From Spirilliplanes yamanashiensis (GTDB lineage Bacteria > Actinomycetota > Actinomycetes > Mycobacteriales > Micromonosporaceae), in NCBI RefSeq assembly GCF_016863475.1, contig NZ_BOOY01000032.1, positions 179,701 through 243,700 of the forward strand: DNA of 64,000 bases. The letters run 5' to 3'. A model generated the notes under the pieces. It searched no databases, had not been told where the DNA came from, and saw only the letters and a program-made list of their open reading frames with translations. Shown one piece after another: positions 27,705-40,125 of this stretch; positions within the stretch are counted from its first letter, which is position 1, and each line of letters begins with the position of its first letter. The translations under genes were made by a program, and so were the position numbers.

Positions 27705-27736
27705 TGCACCGATGTTGGCCCGAACGGAGGAGCATC

Positions 27737-27958
27737 ATGACGGAACGTGACCAGGATGTGCACACGGACACCGTGACGCCGGCCGAGGGCGACGCGCCGA
27801 ACGAGTACGGCTACGCCGGCGGCGCGAGCACGCCTGCGCCGGCCGGGCAGCGTGACGAGGTGCACGACCACGCCGAGGAGACCGCCGTGCCGGCCGGCGA
27901 CCTGACCGGGGCGGTCAGCGACGCGCTCCAGCCGTCGCGCGACGACGACGCACGGTGA
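27737..27958 (+). CDS. small acidic hydrophilic protein, probable stress gene
   Basis: 73 residues, rich in Asp, Glu, Thr, Ala and Pro, without hydrophobic core or cysteine, so probably disordered. GGAGGAGCATC gives a strong ribosome binding site, and a sigma-B-type promoter and terminator bracket the gene as a one-gene unit. I know no function; hydrophilins made under osmotic or stationary stress have this composition. Confidence 0.65.
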   Translation: MTERDQDVHTDTVTPAEGDAPNEYGYAGGASTPAPAGQRDEVHDHAEETAVPAGDLTGAVSDALQPSRDDDAR

Positions 27959-27970
27959 CGATCTGAGCCG

Positions 27971-28004
27971 GGGGGGCCGTCGATGTAACCATCGGCGGCC
28001 CCCC
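27971..28004 (+). terminator. intrinsic terminator after the small acidic protein gene
   Basis: A 15-bp stem (27971-27985 with 27990-28004), one G-U pair, loop TAAC. Confidence 0.8.
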
Positions 28005-28066
28005 ACCCGTCCTCCCCTGCGCGAGCGGCGCCCGGCCCGGGCGCCGCCGGAGGAGGACGGGGCCGG

Positions 28067-30076
28067 ATGAGCGCAGGAGTGCACCGCGGACCGCACCGCG
28101 ACGACCGGCGCGCGCGGCTGCGCCGCCGGGTCCGCCGGGCCGCCCTGGCCGCCGGGTCGGCCGCGCTGGCGGTGGTGCTGCTGGCCGGCATGGCCGCGTT
28201 CGGCTACGTCGTGTCCACCGAGTTGCCGCCGGACCCGGCGCCGCCGCAGGCGTCGGTGCTCTACTACCGCGACGGGCGCACCGTGCTGGCCCGCATCGGC
28301 GCCACCGACCGCACCGACGTGCCGCTGGCCAGCGTGCCGCAGGCCGTGCGCCAGGCGTTCCTGGCCGCCGAGGACCGCGGCTTCCACGACCACGCCGGGG
28401 TCTCCGCCCGCGGGGTGCTGCGCGCGCTGTGGAGCAACCTCACCGCCGGCACCGGGCAGGGCGCGTCGACGATCACCCAGCAGTACGTGCGCAACGCCTA
28501 CCTCACCCAGGACCGCACCCTGGACCGCAAGGCGAAGGAGGCGGCGCTGGCGCTGAGGCTGGAGCGCCGGCTGAGCAAGGACGAGATCCTGGGCCGCTAC
28601 CTCAACACCGTGTACTTCGGCCGCGGCGCGTACGGCGTGCAGTCGGCGGCGCAGGCGTACTTCGGCACCACCGTCGACCGGCTCGGGGCGTCCGAGGGGG
28701 CGGTGCTCGCCGCGCTGGTGAAGGACCCGTACCTCAACGACCCCGCCAACGATCCGGAGCGGGCGCGGGGCCGGTGGCGGTGGATCCTGCGGGCGATGGC
28801 CGGCGCCGGCTGGCTGGACCCGGCGCAGGCCGAGGCGGCCGCGTACCCGGTGGTGGCCCGGCGGTCGGTGACCGCCCAGGCGGTCGGCGGCCCGCTGGGC
28901 GTCATCGCCGACCGGGTCGAGGCCGAGCTGCGCGGGCTGGGCTGGTCCGCGCAGACCGTGCGCACCGGCGGCCTGCAGGTCGTCACGACGATCGACGCGC
29001 AGGCGCAGCGCGCCGCCGCCGACGCGATCGCCGCCGCCCGCCGGCGGTACAGGGGCGAGCAGCGGGTGGCCCTGGTGGCCGTCGACCCTGCCGACGGCGC
29101 CGTGCGCGCCTGGTACGGCGGCACCGAGGGGCGCGGCTTCTTCGACGACGCGGCCGCGCCGCGCCCGCCCGCGTCCACGTTCAAGCCCGTCGTGCTCGCG
29201 GCGGGCCTGGCCGCGGGCGTGTCGGTGCACTCGGTGTGGGACGGCAGCTCGCCCCGGATCTTCGCCGACCGCCACGGGGTGCCGCTGCGCAACCGGCTCG
29301 ACCTGCAGTGCCCGGCGTGCCCGCTGGACCGGGCGATGGTGCTGTCGCTGAACACCCCGTACTACGCGCTGGCCGAGAAGGTCGGGCCGGAGCGGGTGCG
29401 GGAGCTGGCGGTGCGCCTCGGCGTCCCCGGCTCCTACGGCGACCGGCGCACCCTCGTCGACCTCCCCGGCGAGCCCGCGCCCGGGCGCACCCGGGCCGAC
29501 ATCGCGCTCGGCCGCTACCCGGTCTCCCCCGCCGACCTCGCCACCGTCTACGCCACGTTCGCCGCCGGCGGGGTGCGCGCCGAGCGGCACCTCGTGCAGC
29601 AGGTCGGGCAGGCCCGCACCCCGGTGGTGCGCACCCGGGTGCTGCCGGCGGAGGTGGCCGGCGACGTCGGGTACGCACTGCGCCAGGTCGTCCGGCACGA
29701 CGGCGAGGTCGAGGGGCACCCGGCTGCCGCCAAGACCGGCACCCAGCAGTGGGGCGACACCGCCGACTCGCAGGACGCCTGGACCGCCGGGTACACCGGC
29801 GGGCTCGCCGCCGTGACCTGGGTCGGCCGGGAGACGCCCGGCCCGGTGCGCGACGGCGCCGGCCGGCCGATCAACGGCGACGGCATGCCGTACGCCATCT
29901 GGCGCGACTTCCTCGGCCGCGCCCTGCGCGGGCGGCCCGCCGTGCCGCTGCCCGCCGCCGCCCTGCGCGGCGACCCCTTCACCGGCGACGCGCGCCCGCT
30001 GCCGACCCGGCCGCCGGTTCCGGGACTCGGGGCGGCGGTGGACGGCGCCGCCGCCAGGCTGAAGAATCCTCGCTGA
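28067..30076 (+). CDS. class A penicillin-binding protein (transglycosylase/transpeptidase)
   Basis: 669 residues. Basic cytoplasmic start and membrane helix (about 27-50). The GT51 transglycosylase has EDRGFHDHAGVSARG with the catalytic Glu, GQGASTITQQYVRN and the RKAKEAALALRLE motif. The transpeptidase has SxxK in ASTFKP, SxN in SLNTPYY and KTG in AKTGTQQW, all intact. It polymerises and crosslinks peptidoglycan at the outer face of the membrane. It is shorter than vegetative PBP1 proteins and lacks the usual Ser/Thr/Pro tail. GGAGGAGG lies about 12 bases upstream of the ATG. Confidence 0.92.
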   Translation: MSAGVHRGPHRDDRRARLRRRVRRAALAAGSAALAVVLLAGMAAFGYVVSTELPPDPAPPQASVLYYRDGRTVLARIGATDRTDVPLASVPQAVRQAFLAAEDRGFHDHAGVSARGVLRALWSNLTAGTGQGASTITQQYVRNAYLTQDRTLDRKAKEAALALRLERRLSKDEILGRYLNTVYFGRGAYGVQSAAQAYFGTTVDRLGASEGAVLAALVKDPYLNDPANDPERARGRWRWILRAMAGAGWLDPAQAEAAAYPVVARRSVTAQAVGGPLGVIADRVEAELRGLGWSAQTVRTGGLQVVTTIDAQAQRAAADAIAAARRRYRGEQRVALVAVDPADGAVRAWYGGTEGRGFFDDAAAPRPPASTFKPVVLAAGLAAGVSVHSVWDGSSPRIFADRHGVPLRNRLDLQCPACPLDRAMVLSLNTPYYALAEKVGPERVRELAVRLGVPGSYGDRRTLVDLPGEPAPGRTRADIALGRYPVSPADLATVYATFAAGGVRAERHLVQQVGQARTPVVRTRVLPAEVAGDVGYALRQVVRHDGEVEGHPAAAKTGTQQWGDTADSQDAWTAGYTGGLAAVTWVGRETPGPVRDGAGRPINGDGMPYAIWRDFLGRALRGRPAVPLPAAALRGDPFTGDARPLPTRPPVPGLGAAVDGAAARLKNPR

Positions 30077-30159
30077 GCGCGTCACAGTCGCTCGGATCCG
30101 CCGTCGGCCCGCCGATGAGGCGCTCGTCCGAGCAGGCGTCCGACACGGGTGGGTGGGTG

Positions 30160-31737
30160 ATGGCACAGCTGCTGCGCCCGCGCCGCCCCGATCCCGTGCT
30201 GTCGGCGCTGCTGCTCGGCACGTCCGCCCTGGCCGCCTGGCTCACCCTCGGCGCCGGTGGCGTCGCCGCGCAGGTCGTCACGGCCTGGGCGTTCGTCGCC
30301 GCCGGGCACGCCGTGCTGCTCGCGCTCGCCGTGCGCTCCGTGCGCCGCGGCGGCGGGCCGCCGGCCGTCCACCGGTTCTGGCGGGCCGTCGTGGTGGCCG
30401 CCGCCGTCTACCTGGCCGGCGACCTGGCCCAGGTGGTGGCGGCGGCGCGCGCCCCGCACGAGCCGGCCGCCGCGACCGGCGGGCCGGTGCAGCTCGCCCT
30501 GCTCTCGGCGGGCAGCGCCTGGCTCGGGCTTGCCCTGATCACCGCGCCGCTGGGGCTGCGCACCCGCCGGGAACGGTTCCGGTTCTGGCTCGACGTCGCC
30601 ACCGTCGTGGTCGCCGCGGCCGCCGTGGGCTGGGCCCTGGTCGCCGACGACGCCGGCAACGGGGTGCTCGCCACCCTGCGCGGCCCGGTCCTGCTCGTGG
30701 TGTGCGTGTTCGTCGTCGCGAAGCTGCTGATGAGCGGCACGGCCCCGTTCAGCCGGTGGTGCGGCCTCGTCGGCGTCGCCGCCGCGGGCGTCAAGGCGGG
30801 CGCCGACACCCTCGGCTCCGGCGGGCTCGGCGCCCGCGAACTGCCCGTCTTCCTCGCGCTGACCGTCACCTCGCACGCGCTGCTCACCGTCGCCGTGCGG
30901 GTCAACCAGCTCCAGCCGCCCGCCGCGACCCGGTCGGCCCGGCGGCCGTACAGCGTGCTGCCGTACGCGGCCGTCGCCGCCACGTACGTGCTGCTCACCG
31001 TCGCCGTGCTGCGCGACGACCACCCCGGGGTGCGGGTCGGCCTCGCCGGCGCGGCGCTGTGCACCGCGCTGGTCGCCGCCCGGCAGGTGGCCGCGTTCCG
31101 CGACAACGCGCGGCTGCTCACGGAGCTGGACACCCGGGTGACCGAGCTGCACGCCGCCCAGGACGAGCTGCGCCGCTCGCTGGCCGAGCGCGACGCCCTC
31201 GCCGCGCAGCTGCGCCACCTGGCGTACCACGACGAGCTGACCGGGCTGGCGAACCGGGCGCTGTTCACCGAGCGGCTCGACGCCGCGGTGCGCGCCGACG
31301 GGGACGCCGTCACGGTCATGCTCGTCGACCTGGACGACTTCAAGCTGGTCAACGACGCGCTCGGGCACGCCGCCGGCGACGCGGTGCTGCGAGAGACCGC
31401 CCGCCGGCTGACCGCCTGCGTGCGCGACGGCGACACGGTGGCCCGCCTCGGCGGCGACGAGTACGCGGTGCTGCTGCGCCCGCCGCGCCCCGCCGACGTG
31501 GCCGCCACCGCGGCCCGCATCGTGGCCGCCTGCGAGCAGCCGGTCCTGCTGGCCGCGGGCGCCGCGACGGTCGGCGCCAGCGTCGGCGTCGCGTTCAGCG
31601 CCGCGGGCGGCGCCGGCAGCGACGCGCTGCTGCTGGAGGCCGACCGCGCGATGTACGCCGTCAAGCACGGCGGCAAGGGCGCCTTCGCGCTCGCGGGATC
31701 CGATGCCTGGGACACGGCGGGCACTCCCCCGACATGA
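30160..31737 (+). CDS. membrane protein with GGDEF (diguanylate cyclase) domain
   Basis: 525 residues from the ATG at 30160; an in-frame ATG at 30115 has no better binding site. About nine hydrophobic segments cover the first 330 residues, resembling integral membrane sensor modules. A coiled-coil linker (LTELDTRVTELHAAQDELRRSLAERD) leads to the GGDEF domain: YHDELTGLANRALF, DLDDFKLVND and RLGGDEYAVLL. GGDEY is a tolerated active-site variant, so synthesis of c-di-GMP is plausible. No EAL domain follows. It stands alone between a penicillin-binding protein gene and the large unknown gene. Confidence 0.88.
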   Translation: MAQLLRPRRPDPVLSALLLGTSALAAWLTLGAGGVAAQVVTAWAFVAAGHAVLLALAVRSVRRGGGPPAVHRFWRAVVVAAAVYLAGDLAQVVAAARAPHEPAAATGGPVQLALLSAGSAWLGLALITAPLGLRTRRERFRFWLDVATVVVAAAAVGWALVADDAGNGVLATLRGPVLLVVCVFVVAKLLMSGTAPFSRWCGLVGVAAAGVKAGADTLGSGGLGARELPVFLALTVTSHALLTVAVRVNQLQPPAATRSARRPYSVLPYAAVAATYVLLTVAVLRDDHPGVRVGLAGAALCTALVAARQVAAFRDNARLLTELDTRVTELHAAQDELRRSLAERDALAAQLRHLAYHDELTGLANRALFTERLDAAVRADGDAVTVMLVDLDDFKLVNDALGHAAGDAVLRETARRLTACVRDGDTVARLGGDEYAVLLRPPRPADVAATAARIVAACEQPVLLAAGAATVGASVGVAFSAAGGAGSDALLLEADRAMYAVKHGGKGAFALAGSDAWDTAGTPPT

Positions 31738-31742
31738 TCGCG

Positions 31743-31748
31743 TAACGT
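31743..31748 (+). promoter_or_regulatory. -10 element of the large unknown gene
   Basis: TAACGT, six bases, then the GTG at 31755; no ribosome binding site. Leaderless layout. Confidence 0.45.
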
Positions 31749-31754
31749 GCCCGC

Positions 31755-34700
31755 GTGACCCAGATCCTGGTGGGCGGCCGCCCCCTGCAGACTGCCGGCG
31801 ACCCGGTGACCGGCGAGCTCGTCCAGCTCGACGGCGAGGCGTACTACCGGATCCGCGGCGTCGACGCGATGCCGCCGTTCCTGATGAGCCTCGTCAGCGA
31901 CTCCGACCACTGGCTGTTCGTGTCCAGCACGGGCGCACTCACCGCCGGGCGGGTCGACCCGCACCACGCGCTGTTCCCGTACTACACGGACGACAAGATC
32001 CACGATGCGCGGCACGACACCGGCGCCGTCACCGTGCTGCTGGTGCACACCCCCGACGGCCGGCAGCTGTGGGAGCCGTTCGCGGACCGGCACGCCGGCG
32101 CGTACGCCGTCACCCGCAGCCTGTACAAGAGCGCCGTCGGCACCACCGTGCGGTTCGAGGAGGTCAACCACGACCTCGGGCTGACGTTCGCCTACTCGTG
32201 GGCGCCGAGCGAGCGGTTCGGGTTCGTGCGCGCCGCCGCGCTGACCAACAGCGGCGGCGCCGCGGTCACCGTCGAGCTGCTCGACGGCGTGCGCAACCTG
32301 GTGCCGGCCGGCGTCGACCGGTTCTTCCAGGAGCACTTCAGCACGCTGGTCGACGGCCACAAGGACGCCGAGCTGGACGAGCGCACCGGCCTGGGCATCT
32401 ACACGCTCACCTCGATCCCCGGCGACTCCGCCAAGCCGGGCGAGGCGCTGCGCGCCGCGGTGGCGTGGTCGCGCGGCCTGCCGCAGCCGGTGCACCTGCT
32501 GTCGACGGTGCAGCTGGACGCGTTCCGCGCCGGCCGCGGCGTCACCGCCGAGACCCACCTACGCGGCCGGCGCGGCGCGCACCTGAGCGTCGCCACCCTG
32601 ACCGTCGGCGCGGGCGACACCGCCGACTGGCGCACCGGCGTCGACACCGGCCTCGACGCGGCCGCCGTGGTCCGCCTGCGCCGCCTCATGGAGCGCTCTC
32701 CCGCCCACGTGGTGGTCGCCGCCGCCGACGCCGACGTGCGCCGCGGCACCGAGGCGCTGCGCGCCATCGTCGGCGCCGCCGACGGCCTGCAGACCACCGG
32801 CGACGAGCTGAGCGCCGCCCGGCACTTCTCCAACGTGCTGTTCAACGTGATGCGCGGCGGCATGCCCGACGACGGCTACACCGTGCGGGCGCGCGACGTG
32901 GCCGCGTACCTGCGCCACGCCTCGCCGCGCACGGCCCGGCGGCGGGCCGACTGGCTGGCCGCCCTGCCGGAGGCGCAGACCCACGCCGAGCTGGTCGCCT
33001 CCGCGGCCGGCGACCCGGAGCTGGAGCGGCTCGCCCGGGAGTTCCTGCCGCTGACGTTCAGCCGCCGGCACGGCGACCCGAGCCGGCCGTGGAACACCTT
33101 CGCCATCGCCGTCAAGGACGCCGACGGCCAGCGCATCCTCGGCTACCAGGGCAACTGGCGCGACATCTTCCAGAACTGGGAGGCGCTCGCCTGGTCGTTC
33201 CCTGAGTACGCCGAGAGCATGATCTTCCGGTTCGTCAACGCCTCCACGGCCGACGGCAACAACCCGTACCGGATCACCGCCACCGGCATCGACTGGGAGG
33301 TGCTGATCCCGGGCGACCCGCACAGCCACGTCGGCTACTGGGGCGACCACCAGATCATCTACCTGCTGCGGCTGCTGGAGACCTCCCAGCGCTTCCACCC
33401 GGGCCGGCTGCGCGAGCTGCTGACCGAGCGGCTGTTCGTGTACGCCGACGTGCCGTACCGGATCCGCCCGTACGCCGAGCTGCTGGCCGACCCGCGCGAC
33501 GCCGTCACGTTCGACGCCGCGAAGCACGAGGCGCTCGCCGGGCGCGAGGCCGGCCCGTTCCTGCTCGACGGCGCGGGCGACCCGCTGCGCGTCACCCTCG
33601 CCGAGAAGCTGCTGGTGCCCGCGCTGGCCAAGCTGGGGGCGTTCCTGCCCGGCGCCGGCATCTGGATGAACACCCAGCGGCCCGAGTGGAACGACGCCAA
33701 CAACGCCCTCGTCGGCTACGGCGTGTCGATGGTGACGCTGTACCAGCTGCGCCGCTACCTGGCGTTCTGCCAGGAACTGCTGGCGGGCCTCGACCTGGCG
33801 CTGACCGCGCCGGTGGCCGCCCTGCTGCGCCGCACCGCGCAGGTGCTGACCGCGCACGCCCCGGCGGCCGACGTCTCGGACACCGAGCGCCGCGCCATCC
33901 TCGACGGCCTGGCCGGGGCGGCGAGCGACTACCGCGCCGCCCTGTACGACGGCGGGCTGCCCGAGGACACCGACGTGGTGCCCGCCGCCGACGTGGCCGG
34001 CTTCCTGTCCGTGGCGCTGCGCCACCTCGACCAGACCGTCGCCGCCAACCGGCGCCCGGACGGGCTCTACCACTCGTACAACCTGCTGCGGGTCGACCCG
34101 GGCGGCATCGCCGTGCGCCGGCTGCCGGAGATGTTGGAGGGCCAGGTCGCCGTGCTCGGCTCGGGCGCCCTGTCCCCCGCCGCCGCGGCGGAGCTGCTCG
34201 ACGCGCTGCGCGCCAGCGCCATGTACCGGCCGGACCAGAACAGCTACACCCTCTACCCCGACCGGCAGCTGCCGCGCTTCCTCGCCAAGAACGTGCTGCC
34301 CGCCGACGCCCCCGCCCGCGCCAAGCTGCTCGCCGAGCTGATCGCCCGCGGCGACCGCCGCATCGTGGTCCGCGACGACGACGGCGGCCTGCACTTCGCC
34401 GCCGCCCACGCCAACGCCGGCGTGCTGGCCGCCGCGCTCGACGCGATCGCCGAGCCCGACCTCGCCGAGCTGGTCGCCGCCGACCGGCAGGCCGTCCTCG
34501 ACCTGTACGAGGAGGTGTTCGACCACCGCTCGTTCACCGGCCGCTCCGGCACCCTCTACAAGTACGAGGGCCTGGGCTGCATCTACTGGCACATGGTGTC
34601 GAAGCTGCTGCTCGCCGTCGGCGAGACGCTGCCGCACGCCACCGGCCCGGTGGCCGACCGGCTGCGCGCGCACTACGAGCAGATCCGCGACGGCATCGGC

Positions 34701-35153
34701 GTGCACAAGGACCCGGCGGTGCACGGGGCGATCCCGCTCGACCCGTACTCGCACACCCCCGGCTTCACCGGCGCGCAGCAGCCCGGCATGACCGGCCAGG
34801 TCAAGGAGGACGTGATCGGCCGCGTCGCCGAGCTGGGCCTGACCGTGACCGACGGCCGGATCGTGGTCGACCCGTCGCTGATCCGCCCGGCGGAGTTCCG
34901 CGCGGAGCCCGGCACCCTGACCTACGTGGACACCGCGGGCGCGCGGGCCACCGTCGAGGTGCCGGCCGGCGGGTACGCGTTCACGTTCTGCCAGGTGCCG
35001 GTCGTGGTGCAGCGCGCCGGCAGCCCCGAGCTGGTGCTCACCACCCGGGCCGGCGAGACGGTGGCCCGCTCGGAGCTGGAGATCGACGCGCACACCAGCG
35101 CCTCGGTGTTCGCCCGCGAGGGGGCGGTGACCCGCATCGACGTGCGGATCTGA
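31755..35153 (+). CDS. large protein of unknown function, glycoside-hydrolase-like
   Basis: 1132 residues, soluble, no signal peptide. The N-terminal third is beta-rich; the middle and C-terminal parts are helical with aromatic-rich motifs: GYQGNWRDIFQNWEALAWSF, HSHVGYWGDHQIIYLL and NTQRPEWNDANNALVGYG. This mix of a beta domain and a helical region with W/D/N-rich loops recalls (alpha/alpha)6-barrel carbohydrate enzymes such as GH94 or GH15-like proteins, but I cannot place it in a family, and the catalytic residues are a guess (the Glu/Asp in PEWNDANN). Transcription seems leaderless. Its neighbours give no pathway. Confidence 0.8.
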   Translation: MTQILVGGRPLQTAGDPVTGELVQLDGEAYYRIRGVDAMPPFLMSLVSDSDHWLFVSSTGALTAGRVDPHHALFPYYTDDKIHDARHDTGAVTVLLVHTPDGRQLWEPFADRHAGAYAVTRSLYKSAVGTTVRFEEVNHDLGLTFAYSWAPSERFGFVRAAALTNSGGAAVTVELLDGVRNLVPAGVDRFFQEHFSTLVDGHKDAELDERTGLGIYTLTSIPGDSAKPGEALRAAVAWSRGLPQPVHLLSTVQLDAFRAGRGVTAETHLRGRRGAHLSVATLTVGAGDTADWRTGVDTGLDAAAVVRLRRLMERSPAHVVVAAADADVRRGTEALRAIVGAADGLQTTGDELSAARHFSNVLFNVMRGGMPDDGYTVRARDVAAYLRHASPRTARRRADWLAALPEAQTHAELVASAAGDPELERLAREFLPLTFSRRHGDPSRPWNTFAIAVKDADGQRILGYQGNWRDIFQNWEALAWSFPEYAESMIFRFVNASTADGNNPYRITATGIDWEVLIPGDPHSHVGYWGDHQIIYLLRLLETSQRFHPGRLRELLTERLFVYADVPYRIRPYAELLADPRDAVTFDAAKHEALAGREAGPFLLDGAGDPLRVTLAEKLLVPALAKLGAFLPGAGIWMNTQRPEWNDANNALVGYGVSMVTLYQLRRYLAFCQELLAGLDLALTAPVAALLRRTAQVLTAHAPAADVSDTERRAILDGLAGAASDYRAALYDGGLPEDTDVVPAADVAGFLSVALRHLDQTVAANRRPDGLYHSYNLLRVDPGGIAVRRLPEMLEGQVAVLGSGALSPAAAAELLDALRASAMYRPDQNSYTLYPDRQLPRFLAKNVLPADAPARAKLLAELIARGDRRIVVRDDDGGLHFAAAHANAGVLAAALDAIAEPDLAELVAADRQAVLDLYEEVFDHRSFTGRSGTLYKYEGLGCIYWHMVSKLLLAVGETLPHATGPVADRLRAHYEQIRDGIGVHKDPAVHGAIPLDPYSHTPGFTGAQQPGMTGQVKEDVIGRVAELGLTVTDGRIVVDPSLIRPAEFRAEPGTLTYVDTAGARATVEVPAGGYAFTFCQVPVVVQRAGSPELVLTTRAGETVARSELEIDAHTSASVFAREGAVTRIDVRI

Positions 35154-35187
35154 CGAGATGCGGCCACGTCCTGGCCGCAATCGACCC

Positions 35188-35193
35188 TAGGGT
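35188..35193 (+). promoter_or_regulatory. -10 element of the AlkZ-like gene
   Basis: TAGGGT, seven bases, then the ATG at 35201, without ribosome binding site: leaderless layout. Confidence 0.5.
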
Positions 35194-35200
35194 CGGGGGC

Positions 35201-36292
35201 ATGGAGACGCTCACCGACCGCGCCATCGGCCGCGCGACCCTGGCCCGGCAGCTGCTCCTCGAGCGGTCGGGCCTGGGCGTGCCCGCCGCCGTCGAGCACC
35301 TCGCCGGCCTCCAGGCGCAGACCGTGCACTCCTGGTACGTCGGCCTGTGGTCACGGCTGCGCGACCTCGACGCCGACGCCACGGGCGCGCTGCTGACCGG
35401 TCGCACGCTCGTCCGGGTCGTCGCGATGCGGGGCACCATCCACCTGCTCACCGCCCGCGACGCCCGGTGGCTGCGCCCCCTGACGCAGGTCGTGCACGAC
35501 CGCATGGTGCGCGGCGCGTTCGGCCGGAAGGTCGCCGGGCTCGACCGCACCGCCGTCGAGGCCGCCACCCGGGAGCTGCTGGCCGGCGGCCCGCTGCCGC
35601 TGGCCGAGCTGCGCCGCGGCCTGGCCGCCCGGTTCCCCGGCGCCGACCCCGGCCCGCTGGCCGAGACCGCCCGCGCCTGGGTGCCCGTGGTGCAGGCGCC
35701 GCCGCGCGGGGTGTGGGGCCGCAGCGGCGGGGTGCTGCACGCCACCCTCGACGACTGGGCCGGGCCGCCGGTCGCCGCGCCCGTCGACGACCTCGTGCGG
35801 CGCTACCTGGCCGCGTTCGGGCCGGCGTCCGTGCGCGACATCCAGCAGTGGTGCGGCCTCACCCGGCTCGCCGAGGTCGTCGACCGGCTGCGGCCCGGGC
35901 TGGTGACCTTCCGCGACCCGCGCGGCGTCGAGCTGGTCGACCTGCCCGGCGCGCCGCGGCCCGGCCCGGACGTGCCCGCGCCGGTGCGGTTCCTCTACGA
36001 CTTCGACAACCTGCTGCTGTCCCACGCCGACCGCCGCCGCGTCGTGGGCGACGCCGACTACGCCGCCCAGGGCTTCGACGGCACCACCAACGAGCAGCCC
36101 AGCTCCGTGCTCGTCGACGGCGCCGTCGCGGCCACCTGGCGCATCCTGCGCGACGGCCCGGCCGCCACCCTGCGGGTCCGCCCGTTCCGCCGGCTGACCG
36201 CCGCGGAACGCGCCGCCGTGCAGGACGAGGGGGCGGCGCTGCTGGCCTTCGCCACCCCGGACGCGAGGCCCGACGTCCTGATCAACCCCTGA
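35201..36292 (+). CDS. AlkZ/YcaQ-family DNA glycosylase (HTH_42)
   Basis: 363 residues. The family signature GLQAQ (Q38 and Q40 form the catalytic QxQ of AlkZ-type glycosylases) lies in HLAGLQAQTVHSWYVGLWSR; RTLVRVVAMRGTIHLL and FLYDFDNLLLSHADR are further winged-helix-family motifs. In Streptomyces AlkZ removes azinomycin-type crosslinks, and homologues repair other bulky or alkylated bases. No antibiotic cluster is visible here, so general DNA repair is more likely. It converges on the topoisomerase operon with 12 bp between the stops. Confidence 0.85.
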   Translation: METLTDRAIGRATLARQLLLERSGLGVPAAVEHLAGLQAQTVHSWYVGLWSRLRDLDADATGALLTGRTLVRVVAMRGTIHLLTARDARWLRPLTQVVHDRMVRGAFGRKVAGLDRTAVEAATRELLAGGPLPLAELRRGLAARFPGADPGPLAETARAWVPVVQAPPRGVWGRSGGVLHATLDDWAGPPVAAPVDDLVRRYLAAFGPASVRDIQQWCGLTRLAEVVDRLRPGLVTFRDPRGVELVDLPGAPRPGPDVPAPVRFLYDFDNLLLSHADRRRVVGDADYAAQGFDGTTNEQPSSVLVDGAVAATWRILRDGPAATLRVRPFRRLTAAERAAVQDEGAALLAFATPDARPDVLINP

Positions 36293-36304
36293 GGGGGCCG
36301 CCGT

Positions 36305-40111
<3,807 letters not shown>

Positions 40112-40125
40112 GTCCGGCGTCTCCC

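Larger units (their letters stand above)
27352..27736. other. intergenic region with two outward promoters
   Basis: It holds the about 110-base leader of the metalloprotease gene, the two-box promoter copy B (27458-27515) reading leftwards and a sigma-B-type promoter (27680-27704) reading rightwards. Nothing coding is convincing. Confidence 0.55.
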
